A stretch of DNA of 64,000 bases from Anas platyrhynchos (Eukaryota > Chordata > Aves > Anseriformes > Anatidae), in NCBI RefSeq assembly GCF_047663525.1, contig NC_092594.1, positions 38,196,001-38,260,000 of the forward strand, read 5' to 3'. Below the pieces are notes generated by a model. That model saw nothing but the letters and a program-made list of their open reading frames with translations. It was not told the origin of the DNA and made no database searches. This document shows positions 48,788 through 59,031 of the stretch, piece by piece. The first letter of the stretch is position 1. The number at the start of each line of letters is the position of its first letter. Made by a program: the position numbers and the translations under genes.

Positions 48788-50258
48788 CAGCGTGGGGCTG
48801 CCTGACCGGTGCAGCCCAAACAAAGCCCCGGGGCTGTTGTCGCATGTTGGGCTCCGCTGGCAGCTCCCAAGGCTTCCTCCCTGCTCCTGCTCCTCCCCGT
48901 CCCCATCACAGGCACCACAGACCCCTGGCCGCAGCGGCCGGGCAGGGAGCTTTCGGGGGCTGAAGCATGCGGGAGGTGCCCCGTGGGGTCGGTCACTGCT
49001 GTGGGACCTGCTGCTTGGGGACGCGCTGGTGCCACATGCTGGCACCCGTGTCCCGTGGGGGCAGCGCTGCTGGGCTGGATAAAGCAGCACGGGGGCTGCC
49101 GGCTGCGATAAGCACGGTGCCGAGCCCGAGGTCCCGGTTCCCAGCACGGGGTGCCCGCTGCGATAACGGGGCGCGTGTCCCAGGGCTGCAGAGGGCACTG
49201 GGGGAACACGGCTCGGCACAGCGCAACCACGAACATCTCCAGAGACAGATTTCGAGGCCTGGAAGAAGAGTTTGGAGGATTCAGGTGGATGGGGTTGGTG
49301 CGTCCCTGTCCCCGACGCACGGCAAAGGACACCGGAGTGCCCGCTCTGCAACCCAGGCAGCGCGCACGCGTGCGAGAACAGAGAAAAAAAAAAGAAAAAA
49401 GAAAAAAAAAAAAGCATTTGCATTCACCGTGGGCGTGCTGCACACCCAAATCACCGCCCGCGAATTGCTCCGAGTGCCGCTGATGAAAGAGGCGCAGCGC
49501 AGGGTGCTAGGAGCAGCCTGGCTGCAGCAGGCGGCTACGTGGGGAACGGCACCCGCGCCCTGCGGGGGGGATGGCCGCGTCCTGCCCACCCCTCGGCACC
49601 TGGTTCCTAAAGGGATCTCCTCCTCCTGGGCTTCAGCCGGCCCTCGTTCGGTGCTTAAACCCAGGGCCATTCGCTGCCAGCATCATCCCCATCTCCTGAG
49701 CATCCCCCCCATCATTAAATATTAAATATTTAGGGGTATTGTTCCGTACCCACGTTGTCCACAGCATTTTGTTGCATATTTCCTATATAATTATCCCATA
49801 GATGCCATGTGTGTATGTATCATTTGCACACAGCTGTCAATATATGGATTACACCTCTATAAATCACTTCCACAACAGCTCCCCAGGTGCCCAGCCGGGA
49901 GATGGGAAAAGCCAGACCCCAAAATGGGATTCCCATGGAAAAGAGGAGCCCCCAGCCCAGCTCTGGGCTTCCAGCACTGTAGGGCCACGCGGGGGCTCGT
50001 CGCAGCCGCTCTTCCCCTGCAAAAATCCTGCAGTTAATTAGCTGCTGGGAGGTGCTGGCAGCTCCCACCAGACGGGAAAATAAAAGCAGCGGGGCCGGCT
50101 GCTGCCAGCATCCCGAGTGGGACGGCCGGGGAGGGCTGGGGTTTGGGGAGGCTGCCTGGGGACAAAGGGGGAGCCCGTGGCACCCCGCACCCGGAGCAGC
50201 AGCGCTGCCTTTCCTCGCACCAGCATTTTCTTAACCAAATAAAATGCTAATTTTATTA

Positions 50259-50284
50259 AAAAATAAAATAAAATAAAATAAAAT
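50259..50284. repeat. (AAAAT)n microsatellite
   Basis: About five pentamer units in intergenic sequence. Confidence 0.9.
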
Positions 50285-51218
50285 GCTGCCTTGCTGCTGA
50301 TGATATGGGCAGGGGGCCGGGGTGCAAAGCCCAGGACCCTCACGGAACAGGACTGGGGGAAAACGGGGGCTCAGCGGGGTGGGTGAGAGGCTCAGCCAGC
50401 CCCAAGGGGACACAGCCCTGGGAACGGATGGGGACATTGCTGCAAAACGGGGCCAGCAAGGAGCCAGGAGGAGGGGGAGCTGCAGGGGCAGGGGGCAGCC
50501 CGGGGGCAGGGGATGTGGGGTCCGGACGTGGTCAGCTCGGGGCCAAGGCAAACCCTTCGGATGGCATCCCCGCCCGGGGCTGGGGCAGAGGGCAGGCCGG
50601 GCAGAGGGATGCTCCCGTGGGTATTTTGCAGATGGGGGTGAGTAACGAGGACTCACTTCCCTCGCTGGGAGCGAACCAGCCTGATTTTCTCGTCCCTGCC
50701 TGGTTATTCGGGGTTCTTCACCTGCCGGCCTCGTCCTTCCCTGCAGGCCTGGTGCCGAGCGGCTGCGCGCATCCCACCACGGCTGCTCATTAAGTTTTTG
50801 GGAATTTTTTAAAAAAAAGACCCCGAACCCACCCCGGCTGCTCGGCGGCTCCCTCCCAGACAGATCGGGAGGCGCTGGAGCCAGCTCGGGGGCTCGGGTT
50901 GCCATTAGAGATGGGGCAAATGAAGCGGAGTTAATTGGGAGGCCACCGAACAAAGCTCCCACCTGTTGCGCCGGGGCTTTGCCATCTGCCACCCCCACCT
51001 GAGCGTTTCCCGGGGTCGGGCAGCGCCGTGGGGCACTGGGATCAGCCGGGGACGACCTTCGGGCACCCTCCTGGCGACCCCCAAAGGGGTTTGTTTGGCA
51101 GTGCCTGCCCCCAGGGATTTGGGTTTGGAGGCACGGAGCCCTTGCACAAGGAGAGGTGCCCTGAGAGGGTGGTGAGGTGATGGCAGGCAGCGTGCCCCGT
51201 GCTCAGCATCACCTGGTG

Positions 51219-51935
51219 CCGAGCATATCCCAGAGAGGAGGAAATCCTAAAGCTGAGCATATCCCAAAACTGAGCATATCCCAGAGAGGAGCATATCCTA
51301 AAGCTGAGCATATCCCAGAGCTGAGCATCCCTCACTGCTGAGCATATCCTAAAGCTGACCATTGCCCAGAGCTGAGTAACACCCAGAGTTGAGCATATCC
51401 TAAAGCTGAGCATATCCCAAAACTGAGCATCCCTCAGTGCTGAGCATCCCCCAGAGCTGAGCATCCCCCAGAGAGGAGCATATCCTAAAGCTGAGCATCC
51501 CTCAGTGCTGAGCATATCCCAAAACTGAGCATATCCCAGAGCTGAGCATCCCCCAGAGCTGAGCATATCCCACAGAGGAGCATATCCTAAAGCTGAGCAT
51601 ATCCCAAAGCTGAGCATCCCTCAGTGCTGAGCATATCCCAGAGCTGAGCATATCCTAAATCTGAGAACATCCCAAAACTGAGCATTGCTCAGAGCTGAGC
51701 ATTACCCAGAGCTGAATATATCCCAAAGCTGAGCATATCCCAAAGCTGAGTATCACCCAGAGCTGAGCGTATCCCAAAACTGAGCGTATCCCAGAGACGA
51801 GCATCCCCCAGAGCTGAGCATCCCTCAGTGTTGAGCATATCCCAAAACTGAGCATATCCCAGAGAGGAGCATCCCCCAAAACTGAGCACATCCCAAAACT
51901 GAGCATCCCTTGGTGCTGAGCATCCCCCAGCCATG
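51219..51935. repeat. 17-bp minisatellite upstream of GADD45A
   Basis: About 42 imperfect copies of a unit of the type ctgagcatatcccaaag, alternating cccaaa, cccaga, cctaaa and shorter catccctc/catccccc variants. Because 17 is not a multiple of 3, the array gives a 17-residue periodic translation open in several frames, so the ORFs over it are artefacts. Confidence 0.95.
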
Positions 51936-51999
51936 TGCTGGGGTCACGGGCCCAGCTCCTGAGCCTTATCCAGGCACTGCTTTGAGAAATGGGCGCCCA

Positions 52000-52075
52000 G
52001 GAGTAAGCAGCAGCAGCAGCAGGAGGAGGAGGAGCAGGGAGAGGATGAGGAGGATGAGGATGAGGAAGGCTCCGG
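52000..52075. repeat. CAG/GAG-type trinucleotide tract
   Basis: (CAG)n-like units at about 52006-52021 pass into GAG/GGA and GATGAG units up to about 52068, between the minisatellite and the GADD45A promoter. Confidence 0.8.
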
Positions 52076-52139
52076 GGAGCCCAGGCCCCGCCGGGACCCA
52101 GCAGCCGGGGGGAGCCCGCGGCGCCCTGCCCGGTTTGGC

Positions 52140-52545
52140 GCGCCGCAAGCCCCGCCCCTTTAATACAAACCCCGCCCCTTTTCCCCAAACCACGCCCCCT
52201 TTCTCCCTCCATCCAATCAGCAGCGGCGCCCCCGCCGGTTCCCGTGGCAGCCTCGCGGGGTGCGCTCGGGGGATAAAAGGCGAGAGGCCGGGAGGGGGAA
52301 GAAGGGGGCGTGGTCTCATTTGCATGAGCCAATGGGGATGCAGCATGCAAATGAGGGCGGCGCGGGGCAGGACAACGCCCGCGGGGAGCCTTTGTCCGCA
52401 CAGGCGGCGGCGGCGCGGGGCTGAGCGGGGCCGGGATCCGGAGCGGGATCCGGATTAACACCGGGATCCGAATCCGGATCCGATATCGGGCCCGGCAGCG
52501 GCCCCCGGGGCTGGCGGCGGCGCTGCCCTGCCCTGCTGCCGCACT
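52140..52545 (+). promoter_or_regulatory. GADD45A: GADD45A promoter and 5' UTR
   Basis: GC/KLF boxes at about 52152-52200 (three ccgcccc or cgccccc copies), CCAAT at 52213-52217, an EGR/KLF-type gggggcgtgg at about 52304-52313, octamer ATTTGCAT 52318-52325, CCAAT 52329-52333 and inverted octamer ATGCAAAT 52345-52352. Oct-1 and NF-Y sites are the known mediators of p53-independent (BRCA1) induction of the human gene. An ataaaa at 52273 is unlikely to be the TATA box because it lies upstream of these sites. The start site is inferred at about 52390-52440. Confidence 0.75.
52318..52352 (+). promoter_or_regulatory. GADD45A: Octamer-CCAAT-octamer module
   Basis: Two octamers in opposite orientation flank a CCAAT box within 35 bases. 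This is the same element set that binds OCT-1 and NF-YA in the human GADD45A promoter. Confidence 0.75.
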
Positions 52546-52589
52546 ATGACTCTGGAGGGGCTGCCTGGCGAGCACCGCACGGCCGGCAG
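52546..52589 (+). CDS. GADD45A: GADD45A exon 1 coding part
   Basis: ATG at 52546 in context gcactATGa; [14 protein letters not shown], ending in phase 2 at ggcag|gtaggg. Confidence 0.93.
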
Positions 52590-53552
52590 GTAGGGAGCGG
52601 GAGCGGGGTTTTGGGGGGCCGGGGGGGGTCTCCCGGTGCTCCCCCCGGTGCTCCCCCCCCCCCCAAAACGCCGTGTGCCCGCCCGCAGGATGGAGCAGGC
52701 GGGGGACGCGCTGGAGGAGGTGCTGAGCAAGGCGCTGAGCCAGCGGAGCCTCACCCTGGGCGTCTACGAGGCGGCCAAACTGCTCAACGTGTGAGTGCTG
52801 CCCCCCGGGGACCCCCCCATTCCCCGGGGACCCCCTCCCCGTGCTCCTGGTGACCCCCCCGGTGACCCCCCCTGGTGCTCCGGTGACCCCCTTCCCCCTG
52901 GTAAACCCCCCCTGGTGACCCCCCAATGTTCCCGGTGACCCCTCCCGGTGACCCCATTCCCCCCAGTAAACCCCCCCAGTGACCCCCCCCGGTGACTTCC
53001 CCCTGGTAACCCCCCCGGTGACCCCTCCTGGTGACCCCTTTCCCCCCCCCGGTGACCCCCCAGTGCTCCCAGTGACCCCTCCCGGTGACCCCCTTCTCCC
53101 CGGTGACCCCCCCGGTGCCCCCGCAGGGACCCGGATAACGTGGTGCTGTGCCTGCTGGCGGCGGACGAGGAGGAAGCGGAGGACGCGGCGCTGCAGATCC
53201 ACTTCACCCTCATCCAGGCTTTCTGCTGCGAGAACGACATCAACATCCTGCGGGTCAGCAACCCGGCCCGCCTGGCGCAGCTCCTGCTGCCCCACACCGC
53301 CACCGAGCCCCCCACCGACCTCCACTGCGTCCTGGTCACGGTGAGGACGAAGCAAAGCCTGGATCCCCGGGACCTTCCCGCTGTTCCCACCCGGATTTAG
53401 GGTTTAATTCCCCGTGCCGACCCCTCTTCTCGTTGCAGAACCCCCACGCGTCCCAGTGGAAGGACCCGGCGCTGAGTCAGCTCATGTGCTTCTGCCGGGA
53501 GCGGCGCTACGCCGACCAGTGGGTGCCGGTCATCAACCTCCCCGAGCGGTGA
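52546..53552 (+). CDS. GADD45A: Growth arrest and DNA-damage-inducible protein alpha, whole gene (4 exons)
   Basis: Small acidic stress protein that binds PCNA, p21, CDK1 and MTK1/MEKK4, and promotes growth arrest, p38/JNK signalling and repair-linked DNA demethylation. Joining 52546-52589, 52689-52790, 53127-53340 and 53439-53552 gives 474 nt, 157 residues plus stop; human has 165. All introns are GT-AG and short (99, 336 and 98 bases). [54 protein letters not shown] and [12 protein letters not shown] are identical or nearly so to human. The alpha paralogue is supported by the MTLE start, these sequences and the SERBP1/GNG12 neighbours. The eight missing residues fall in the loop before DLHCVLVT. 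Confidence 0.97.
52689..52790 (+). CDS. GADD45A: GADD45A exon 2
   Basis: Acceptor cccgcag|gatgg and donor aacgt|gtgagt, phase 2 to 2, residues 15-49. It encodes [20 protein letters not shown] and [10 protein letters not shown]. Confidence 0.95.
52791..53126 (+). repeat. GADD45A: C-run minisatellite filling GADD45A intron 2
   Basis: Almost the whole 336-bp intron is made of variants of a 10-20 base unit built on ggtgacccccc, with C runs of up to ten. The G-rich minus strand can form quadruplexes. Confidence 0.9.
53127..53340 (+). CDS. GADD45A: GADD45A exon 3
   Basis: Acceptor ccccgcag|ggaccc and donor gtcacg|gtgagg, phase 2 to 0, residues 49-120. It encodes the acidic [12 protein letters not shown] helix and the dimer/interaction core [20 protein letters not shown]. 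Confidence 0.96.
53439..53552 (+). CDS. GADD45A: GADD45A exon 4
   Basis: Acceptor cgttgcag|aacccc, residues 121-157 and TGA at 53550-53552. [20 protein letters not shown] and [10 protein letters not shown] match human. Confidence 0.97.
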   Translation, partial: NPHASQWKDPALSQLMCFCRERRYADQWVPVINLPER

Positions 53553-54215
53553 CGGCGCCGTGCCGGGGTCGGTGGGATGCTTTCCGTGCGTTGGCGCTTA
53601 GCTCAGGAAGGAAAAATTCCCCCCTGCCCTCGTGCGAGGGCGCAGCAGGGGAAGGGGAGGGGGGGGGGATAAAGGTTTTAACAAAAAAAAAAAAAAATCA
53701 TCAAAAAAAAAAAAAAAAGGATTTAAAAACGTCCAGGGGTTGAGCTGCGTGGGATGGAGGACGAGCGACGCGGCCGGGAAGCGAAGGGAAGGAGCCTGGG
53801 AGGAGCTGGAGCCTGCCCCAGGAGCCAGGACGCCGCCGAACGCCCCTCGAGGTTCCCAAAAGTGCGACCCGCAGGTTGTGGCTCGGCTCCGCGAGGAGCT
53901 CAGCGGTGAATCGGGACGCTTCGCAGCCGATTTTTAGCGTATTTTTGGGATGTTCAGTCTCGAGTTTTTAATGCTAAGATATAGAGTAAGTTATTTTATG
54001 ATATTGACTTTAAAAAAAAAAAAAGTTATTTATACCCTGCGGTCTCGGAAGCAGGCACCCCTGCAGGTCCTGGCCAACGCCACCTCTTAGCAGGAGGCTG
54101 CTGAGAGCTGCCCCACTGGCGGTGTTGGAAAGTGGATAATGCTTTGTTCTGGGGTGGTTTTTTCTTTTTTTTTTGTTTTTTGGTTTTTTTTTGGAATAAA
54201 GTTGACTCTCGGATC
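53553..54215 (+). other. GADD45A: GADD45A 3' UTR
   Basis: Runs from the stop to just past the AATAAA at 54195. It contains two A-runs (about 53683-53720) and an AT-rich segment (ttattttatgatattgactt) near 53990-54010 that resembles the mammalian 3' UTR. Confidence 0.8.
54195..54200 (+). promoter_or_regulatory. GADD45A: Poly(A) signal of GADD45A
   Basis: AATAAA in ttggaataaagttgactc, followed by T/GT-rich sequence (ctgtgctgttctcttg). About 645 bases after the stop codon. Confidence 0.85.
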
Positions 54216-56106
54216 CTCTGTGCTGTTCTCTTGCCTTCCTCGGCTCGCTCGGCGGGTCCTGCTCCTGGTGCACGGGGTCCCGGGACGGCACCTGGGCTCC
54301 TGCCGCACCCCGCCCCAAACCAGCCACCGAAAAAGCAGCCGGCGCTCTGCAGGAAATGGTAGCTATTTGTCTTCCACCCCGCCACTTAAAAGCATAGTTC
54401 GAACACAGTTCGAACACCAGGAAGCGTTTGGGACGCCCTGAAAGCCCCGGGGGGGGGTTGAGTCTTCTGGAAAATTGGGGGAACTCGGCTCCTTTCTGCA
54501 GGAACCCTTCACCCGCTGCGCCCCCGGCGCGGTGCAGCACGCCCCGCCAGCTGCGCCCCTTTCTTCCCTGCTGGCTTCGTTCCCCGAAGCCTCTCCACAA
54601 CCAGGCAGGGCCCCGCCAGCAGCTGCTTTCCTTCTCCTTGTCGCACACCACACAAAGCCGAGCTCCGCGGGGCAGAAATCCCCAATCCTGGCCCCAAAGG
54701 AGCCGGGCAGCTGGCGGCACCGTGCCGGCACAGCAGCGCCCACGCTCTGCCCCAGGCCAAGGTGGGAGGCTCCGGGGACACCGCTGACCTACATCCTGCC
54801 TGCCCAGATGCCCTGCTTTCTGCAGCCCTGGCTCGACCCTACATATTATTTTTTCAGTATTTTTTCATTATTTTTTTCCCCAGTCCAGGCACTGGGGACA
54901 GCTCGGGTTGTGCTGGGGCACCGAGCGGGAGCTTTCTGAGCTCGTTGTTTTTTGTTTTTTTAGCTTTGTTTTTACAGCACGTGGCCGGCGTCAGCACTTC
55001 TAAAGCCAACGTGAGCCCGGGCTGCCCCCCGCGTGTGCACAGCCCCCTCCCGGTGTGTGGTGCTTGGGAAGCACAAATTTGGGAAGGGGGAAAAGGCTGA
55101 AGGTGGGGCCGCAGCTGGCGGTACAGCACCAGGCCTTCCCTTCAGGACAAGCCGGGGCTGCTGCTTGGGGCCAGCCCCGTAGCAGGGGGTGGTTCAGGCC
55201 CTGCTTCCATAAACCCAGTAACAGACAGCTCCTGAAAGCTTCCCCCCCATATATATACATATTTATATGTATTTATGGACACAAACACGAGTAAAACTCA
55301 AGGCTTTTTGCTCCCAAAGAGCCTCCTTTTCTGGGCCTGTAACAAACATCGGGCCTTTGCCTCCAAACCAAAGTGCCTCGACAAGAAATACAGAGGAAAA
55401 CAAAGCCACCTGAGAGGCTGTTTAGTCTGTGGGGCAGGACTCCAGCACACACTGGGGTGGCAGTGAGGCCTCCTGGCATCAGGGCCTAGAGGTGGGAGCA
55501 CCCAGAGGCAGGGCCCAGCCCCATCCTGCCCCGCCAGAACCTCCTCCAGCTGCTGCCCATGGCGCTGGTTTCGTTTCTCCTTTTTAGTTTTACTGATTAC
55601 GAGTCCGTGATTCTTCAGAGCTGTACAACTCCTGTTGTTTCATGGAGTATTTATAGCAAAGGAGCAAAGTTACAAGCGGAGACGGGTGTGCGGCCACACC
55701 CCCCCCGTATAGCACAGGTACAAGCACAGAAAGTACCTGAGCAGCCATAAAGAACACTGCCAGAAGCTGACACCCTCAGGTGGGCTGCCTGAACTGAGAA
55801 GCACCTGGAGGAAAACCTGCAGGGTTCCTAATCCCATGTCTGTGACCAACAACGTGTCTTGCACACAAACCATCTTCCAACATGGAAGCAAGAACGAAGG
55901 AGATACTGGGATAAATCTTTGCCCCAGAGCTGCAAAGAGTTCAAAACTGTACAAAGAAGCAGAAAAATGCACCTTGTAGGGAACAGGTCTGTAGGACAGG
56001 ATGGATTTCCCATAGGCAGAGGCACCCCCGGCCAGCAGCCCCCAGGAAATGCTGGTGATCCGTGTGCGAGCAGTAACGGAGCCAAGGGCAGCGCCGTGCC
56101 AAACGG
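54216..56106. other. Intergenic region between GADD45A and GNG12 3' ends
   Basis: 1.9 kb, GC-rich then mixed. No exon or RNA gene recognised. Confidence 0.5.
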
Positions 56107-56112
56107 CTTTAT
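56107..56112 (-). promoter_or_regulatory. GNG12: Candidate poly(A) signal of GNG12
   Basis: TTTATT on plus, AATAAA on minus, giving a 3' UTR of about 1.6 kb. Not proven to be the end used. Confidence 0.4.
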
Positions 56113-57739
56113 TAGAAAGTACAGCGGGGGGACGTGGCTCAGGGGAACAGTACAGGGAAAAAACACGGCGTTGAAGTCATCCTTGTGTCCACACAGCTCC
56201 AACAGGCTGGCAGAACACCCCACGGGCAGCCTCCCCTCGCCCCCGAGCTGCCCTGGCCCTTTCCACCCACCCGCAGCCAAGGGCTGTTCTTACCCAGGTG
56301 CCTTATAAAATGAGAGTAAAAAAAACTCAGCGTGGATCTACGTTACTGTTGTGAAATTGTCGCTAGAAAAATAGTTGTAAAAATAATTTGAAGGTGAGCA
56401 GAGAATGAGCAGTACGGCTCCCTCACTGCCAGCCCCGCGTTTGGATTTAGAGCTGTGGGTTAAAGAGGCTCGTTAAACAAAGACATCATTTCTCAATATA
56501 TTATCAACAGTGCGTATATAATTTAATATAGAAATGACAAATAGGCAATGTAAGACAGTAAATTACAAGTGGTTAATACGTTCTGTAGACGTGGTTACAG
56601 AAATGCACGGTTATGGCAGATCAGGACTTCAGCCTCCCAACCACCGGCTACAGGGAAAGGCAAAGAACATCGGGAGCCTGCTGAAGTCGGGATTATTGCA
56701 AATCCCCTCGAAGTTTTCTGTTAATATGCAATGTTTGTATAAATATTCTATTAAAGTTTATACACACACACACACAAGGAGGTTTTTATTATGTATATAT
56801 ATAAAATCACGTACTTGATGGAAAGGCTCCCCAATTATATTTGCATAACCACAATCTGGAGACAATTTGGCATTTTTTTCCCCTCTAAAAAGGAATTTAA
56901 AAGAGAGCCAAATTCTGAATCCCTGTACAAAACACAGACGAGGCTTGGAGTGACAGAACCATACCTGTACCTCAGCCACAAAGCCAGGGAAACGTCAGCT
57001 TGCAGCCTTTGATTCTTTCGACAACTTTTTTTAATACCAACACAGAGCTTTAATTAGAGAAAGCAGAAAAGCAGAATCGAGCAGAACTGAAGCTGAGAAC
57101 TCTGCTTTTTCAACTCCTCTTGAGGAGCTACGAAAAACCCCTCAGATACCTGACTCCTGGCACTCCAGGTTTCACACTTACAGACCCAACGAGAGAAAGA
57201 GGCATAACAGAGATGTAGGCATGAGTCGCTGGTGCTCGCCAGCAGTTGCTACAATGGTTTTCAAGGCAGCTGTTGCTAAATAATGCACTTGGACGTGTGC
57301 ATGTGCACGAGGGCACGGCTGTGCGCTCCCCAGGCAGGCATCGCCGCCCGCCCTGCGTGCACGCGCGGTCTAAAAAACTGAAACAAACGATGGTTAATTG
57401 GGATTCCCAATCTGTCCCTGTTCTGTCGGCAAAGCTAGGCAACTTTGGTGGTGTTTGTGGATCTCAGGAGCGGGGCCGGGGCAGAGCAGCTCCCCGGGCA
57501 CACGGGCGGCTCTCACGGCGCAGCCAGCCCCGTGCCCGCCGGCCCAGAGGGCGATTAATTCTGTTTGAGACTTGCTTCCTAATGAAGACCGGGAAGAGAG
57601 GAAATGCTTTAGAAAGCTTAAGAAATCATTTATACATGTGGAAAAGGAAGAGTTACTAGCAGGTACCTTACGGGTTATTTGTCTATACACCTGCCTGCGC
57701 CTCGCCCCGCGTCGCAGAGCGGCGGTAGCGCGGGCGCTC
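56113..57739 (-). other. GNG12: Probable GNG12 3' UTR
   Basis: Downstream of the GNG12 stop codon on the minus strand. AT-rich between 56330 and 57070, with several ATTTA-like and TTTTATTA segments, and a (CA)8 run at 56761-56776. Confidence 0.55.
56761..56776. repeat. (CA)n microsatellite
   Basis: Eight CA units inside the presumed GNG12 3' UTR. Confidence 0.9.
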
Positions 57740-57865
57740 CTATAACAACACGCACGTCTTCTTGTCCTTGAAGGGGTTCTCGGAGGCAGGTATGCCCATT
57801 AGCAACGGATCTTTCTTGGCATGTTCTTCGCAATAGAGCATTAGGTCTGCCGACGCCTTTGACAC
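57740..57865 (-). CDS. GNG12: GNG12 last coding exon with CaaX box
   Basis: Acceptor tccgcag|gtgtca, phase 0, residues 33-73 and TAG at 57742-57740. [20 protein letters not shown] ... [13 protein letters not shown]. Confidence 0.97.
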   Translation of the reverse strand: MSKASADLMLYCEEHAKKDPLLMGIPASENPFKDKKTCVLL

Positions 57866-59010
57866 CTGCGGAAGACAGAAAAAAAAAACATGAAATGGCC
57901 ACGGATTTCCCCGCAATTAGCAAGGCGAGCTGCCCGCTGGGGAAAAGCCCTGTGCACGAACAGATTGATGCTGGGCATTCAGCACGTTGTTTGGGCCCAG
58001 ACCCTGTTTCCTGCGAAAGGCAGACTGTCCTGGGTGTCACGCTGGGGCCAGCTTTATCTGCAGGGAGAAGAAGAAGATGGATCCCGGTGCCATGCTCCTC
58101 CTGGGGCTGGTTTGCGGCAGCAGGTGAAAGTGCTGCTCGGCTTTTACGCAGCTCCTGCTGAAAACCATAAACAAACAGGAGGGGTTCGAAATATCCAGCA
58201 GCTTTGTAATAAGGAACTTATCACCTGTAAAGCTGGGGAGAACAAACAGAGGTGTCCTGAGATGACTAACACTTTCTACAATGCTGCACGCGGTCCCTCC
58301 TTGCGTAACGCCGCCCCGCAGCCAGCATGGACACGGCACCTTTGCTGCGTGCACCCGGGGCTCTGTGCTGCTGGCCTCCACGAGGGGCTGGGCAATAATT
58401 CGAGAAGCCAAACAGACAACATCTGTCCAGGCAATGTTAGCAACGTACCCAGTATCCCATCCCTTCCAGCTGGGAAAAGAGTCGGGCTTCTTTTGTGCCT
58501 TGAGTTCCAGAAAAGCCGTTTCAGTGACCTTCCTTTCAGTCACACAAAGGTGCAGATGCAACCTGCAGCCATTGGAAGGGTGTAGCAAAATCCCCAAAGG
58601 AACACAACACATCAAGCTGGAAGCTTACACCCGGTTTTTGTTGTTTTAGTTTTTTTTTTTTTCACTTTTGACCTGCATTCACGTTTTGCTTTGGTCCATT
58701 TTGCAAGCCCAGGAAACACCGAAGTACTCGAGGCCACCTCTCAGAGCGGCCCCAAGACTGGGCTGTGCTCAGGTTTCCTGGGCTGCAGCACAAAGGTCAA
58801 GCTCCAAATGGGGAAAAAATACAACAAACAGCGTGCCCCCACGCACAGCGTGCCCCTTACCACACCGAGGGCAAAACAGGAGGAAAGGAGGGGTGAAGCA
58901 GGACGGGCTCCCACCTTTATCCGCTCTATCGAGGCTTCTATTCTCAGCTGCTGGACGGTCCTGCGGGCCTGAGCGATGTTGTTGGTGGTGCTCGCCGTTT
59001 TGCCAGACAT
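57740..59010 (-). CDS. GNG12: G-protein subunit gamma-12, coding region (2 coding exons)
   Basis: Gamma subunit that forms the G-beta-gamma dimer at the plasma membrane. Joining 59010-58915 and 57865-57740 on the minus strand gives 222 nt, 73 residues plus stop; human has 72. [20 protein letters not shown] and [20 protein letters not shown] are nearly identical to human [19 protein letters not shown] and [20 protein letters not shown]. One extra threonine (STTNN against STNN) explains the length. The NPFKDKK segment and C-terminal CaaX box CVLL (human CIIL) predict geranylgeranylation. The 5' untranslated exon(s) and promoter lie to the right of the window or are unrecognised. Confidence 0.97.
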
Positions 59011-59031
59011 CTTCAGGGATCCGGAGGTGCT
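58915..59031 (-). CDS. GNG12: GNG12 first coding exon
   Basis: Acceptor tccaacag|agcacc puts the exon start at 59031. 21 bases of 5' UTR precede the ATG at 59010-59008. Donor ataaag|gtggga, phase 0, residues 1-32. Confidence 0.96.

Larger units (their letters stand above)
42490..51218. other. Intergenic region between SERBP1 and GADD45A promoters
   Basis: 8.7 kb separating two divergently transcribed genes. AT-rich from 43080 to 43640 and GC-rich from about 44300. No protein-coding exon is recognised; long ORFs here are by-products of GC richness. It contains a duplicated segment (42670 and 43849), a candidate homeodomain-site cluster near 48447-48787 and simple repeats. Confidence 0.55.

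Noticed and set aside
52273-52278. ATAAAA as the GADD45A TATA box
   Set aside because: It lies upstream of the octamer and CCAAT sites, which should precede the start site, so it would place the start too far 5'.
51655-53355. 566-codon minus-strand ORF
   Set aside because: It runs through the 17-bp minisatellite and antisense to the GADD45A promoter and exons. It is open only because of the repeat period and high GC content.
53148-53552. 134-codon ORF covering GADD45A exons 3 and 4
   Set aside because: Reads exon 3 in the wrong frame and passes through the 98-bp intron before joining the correct frame of exon 4.
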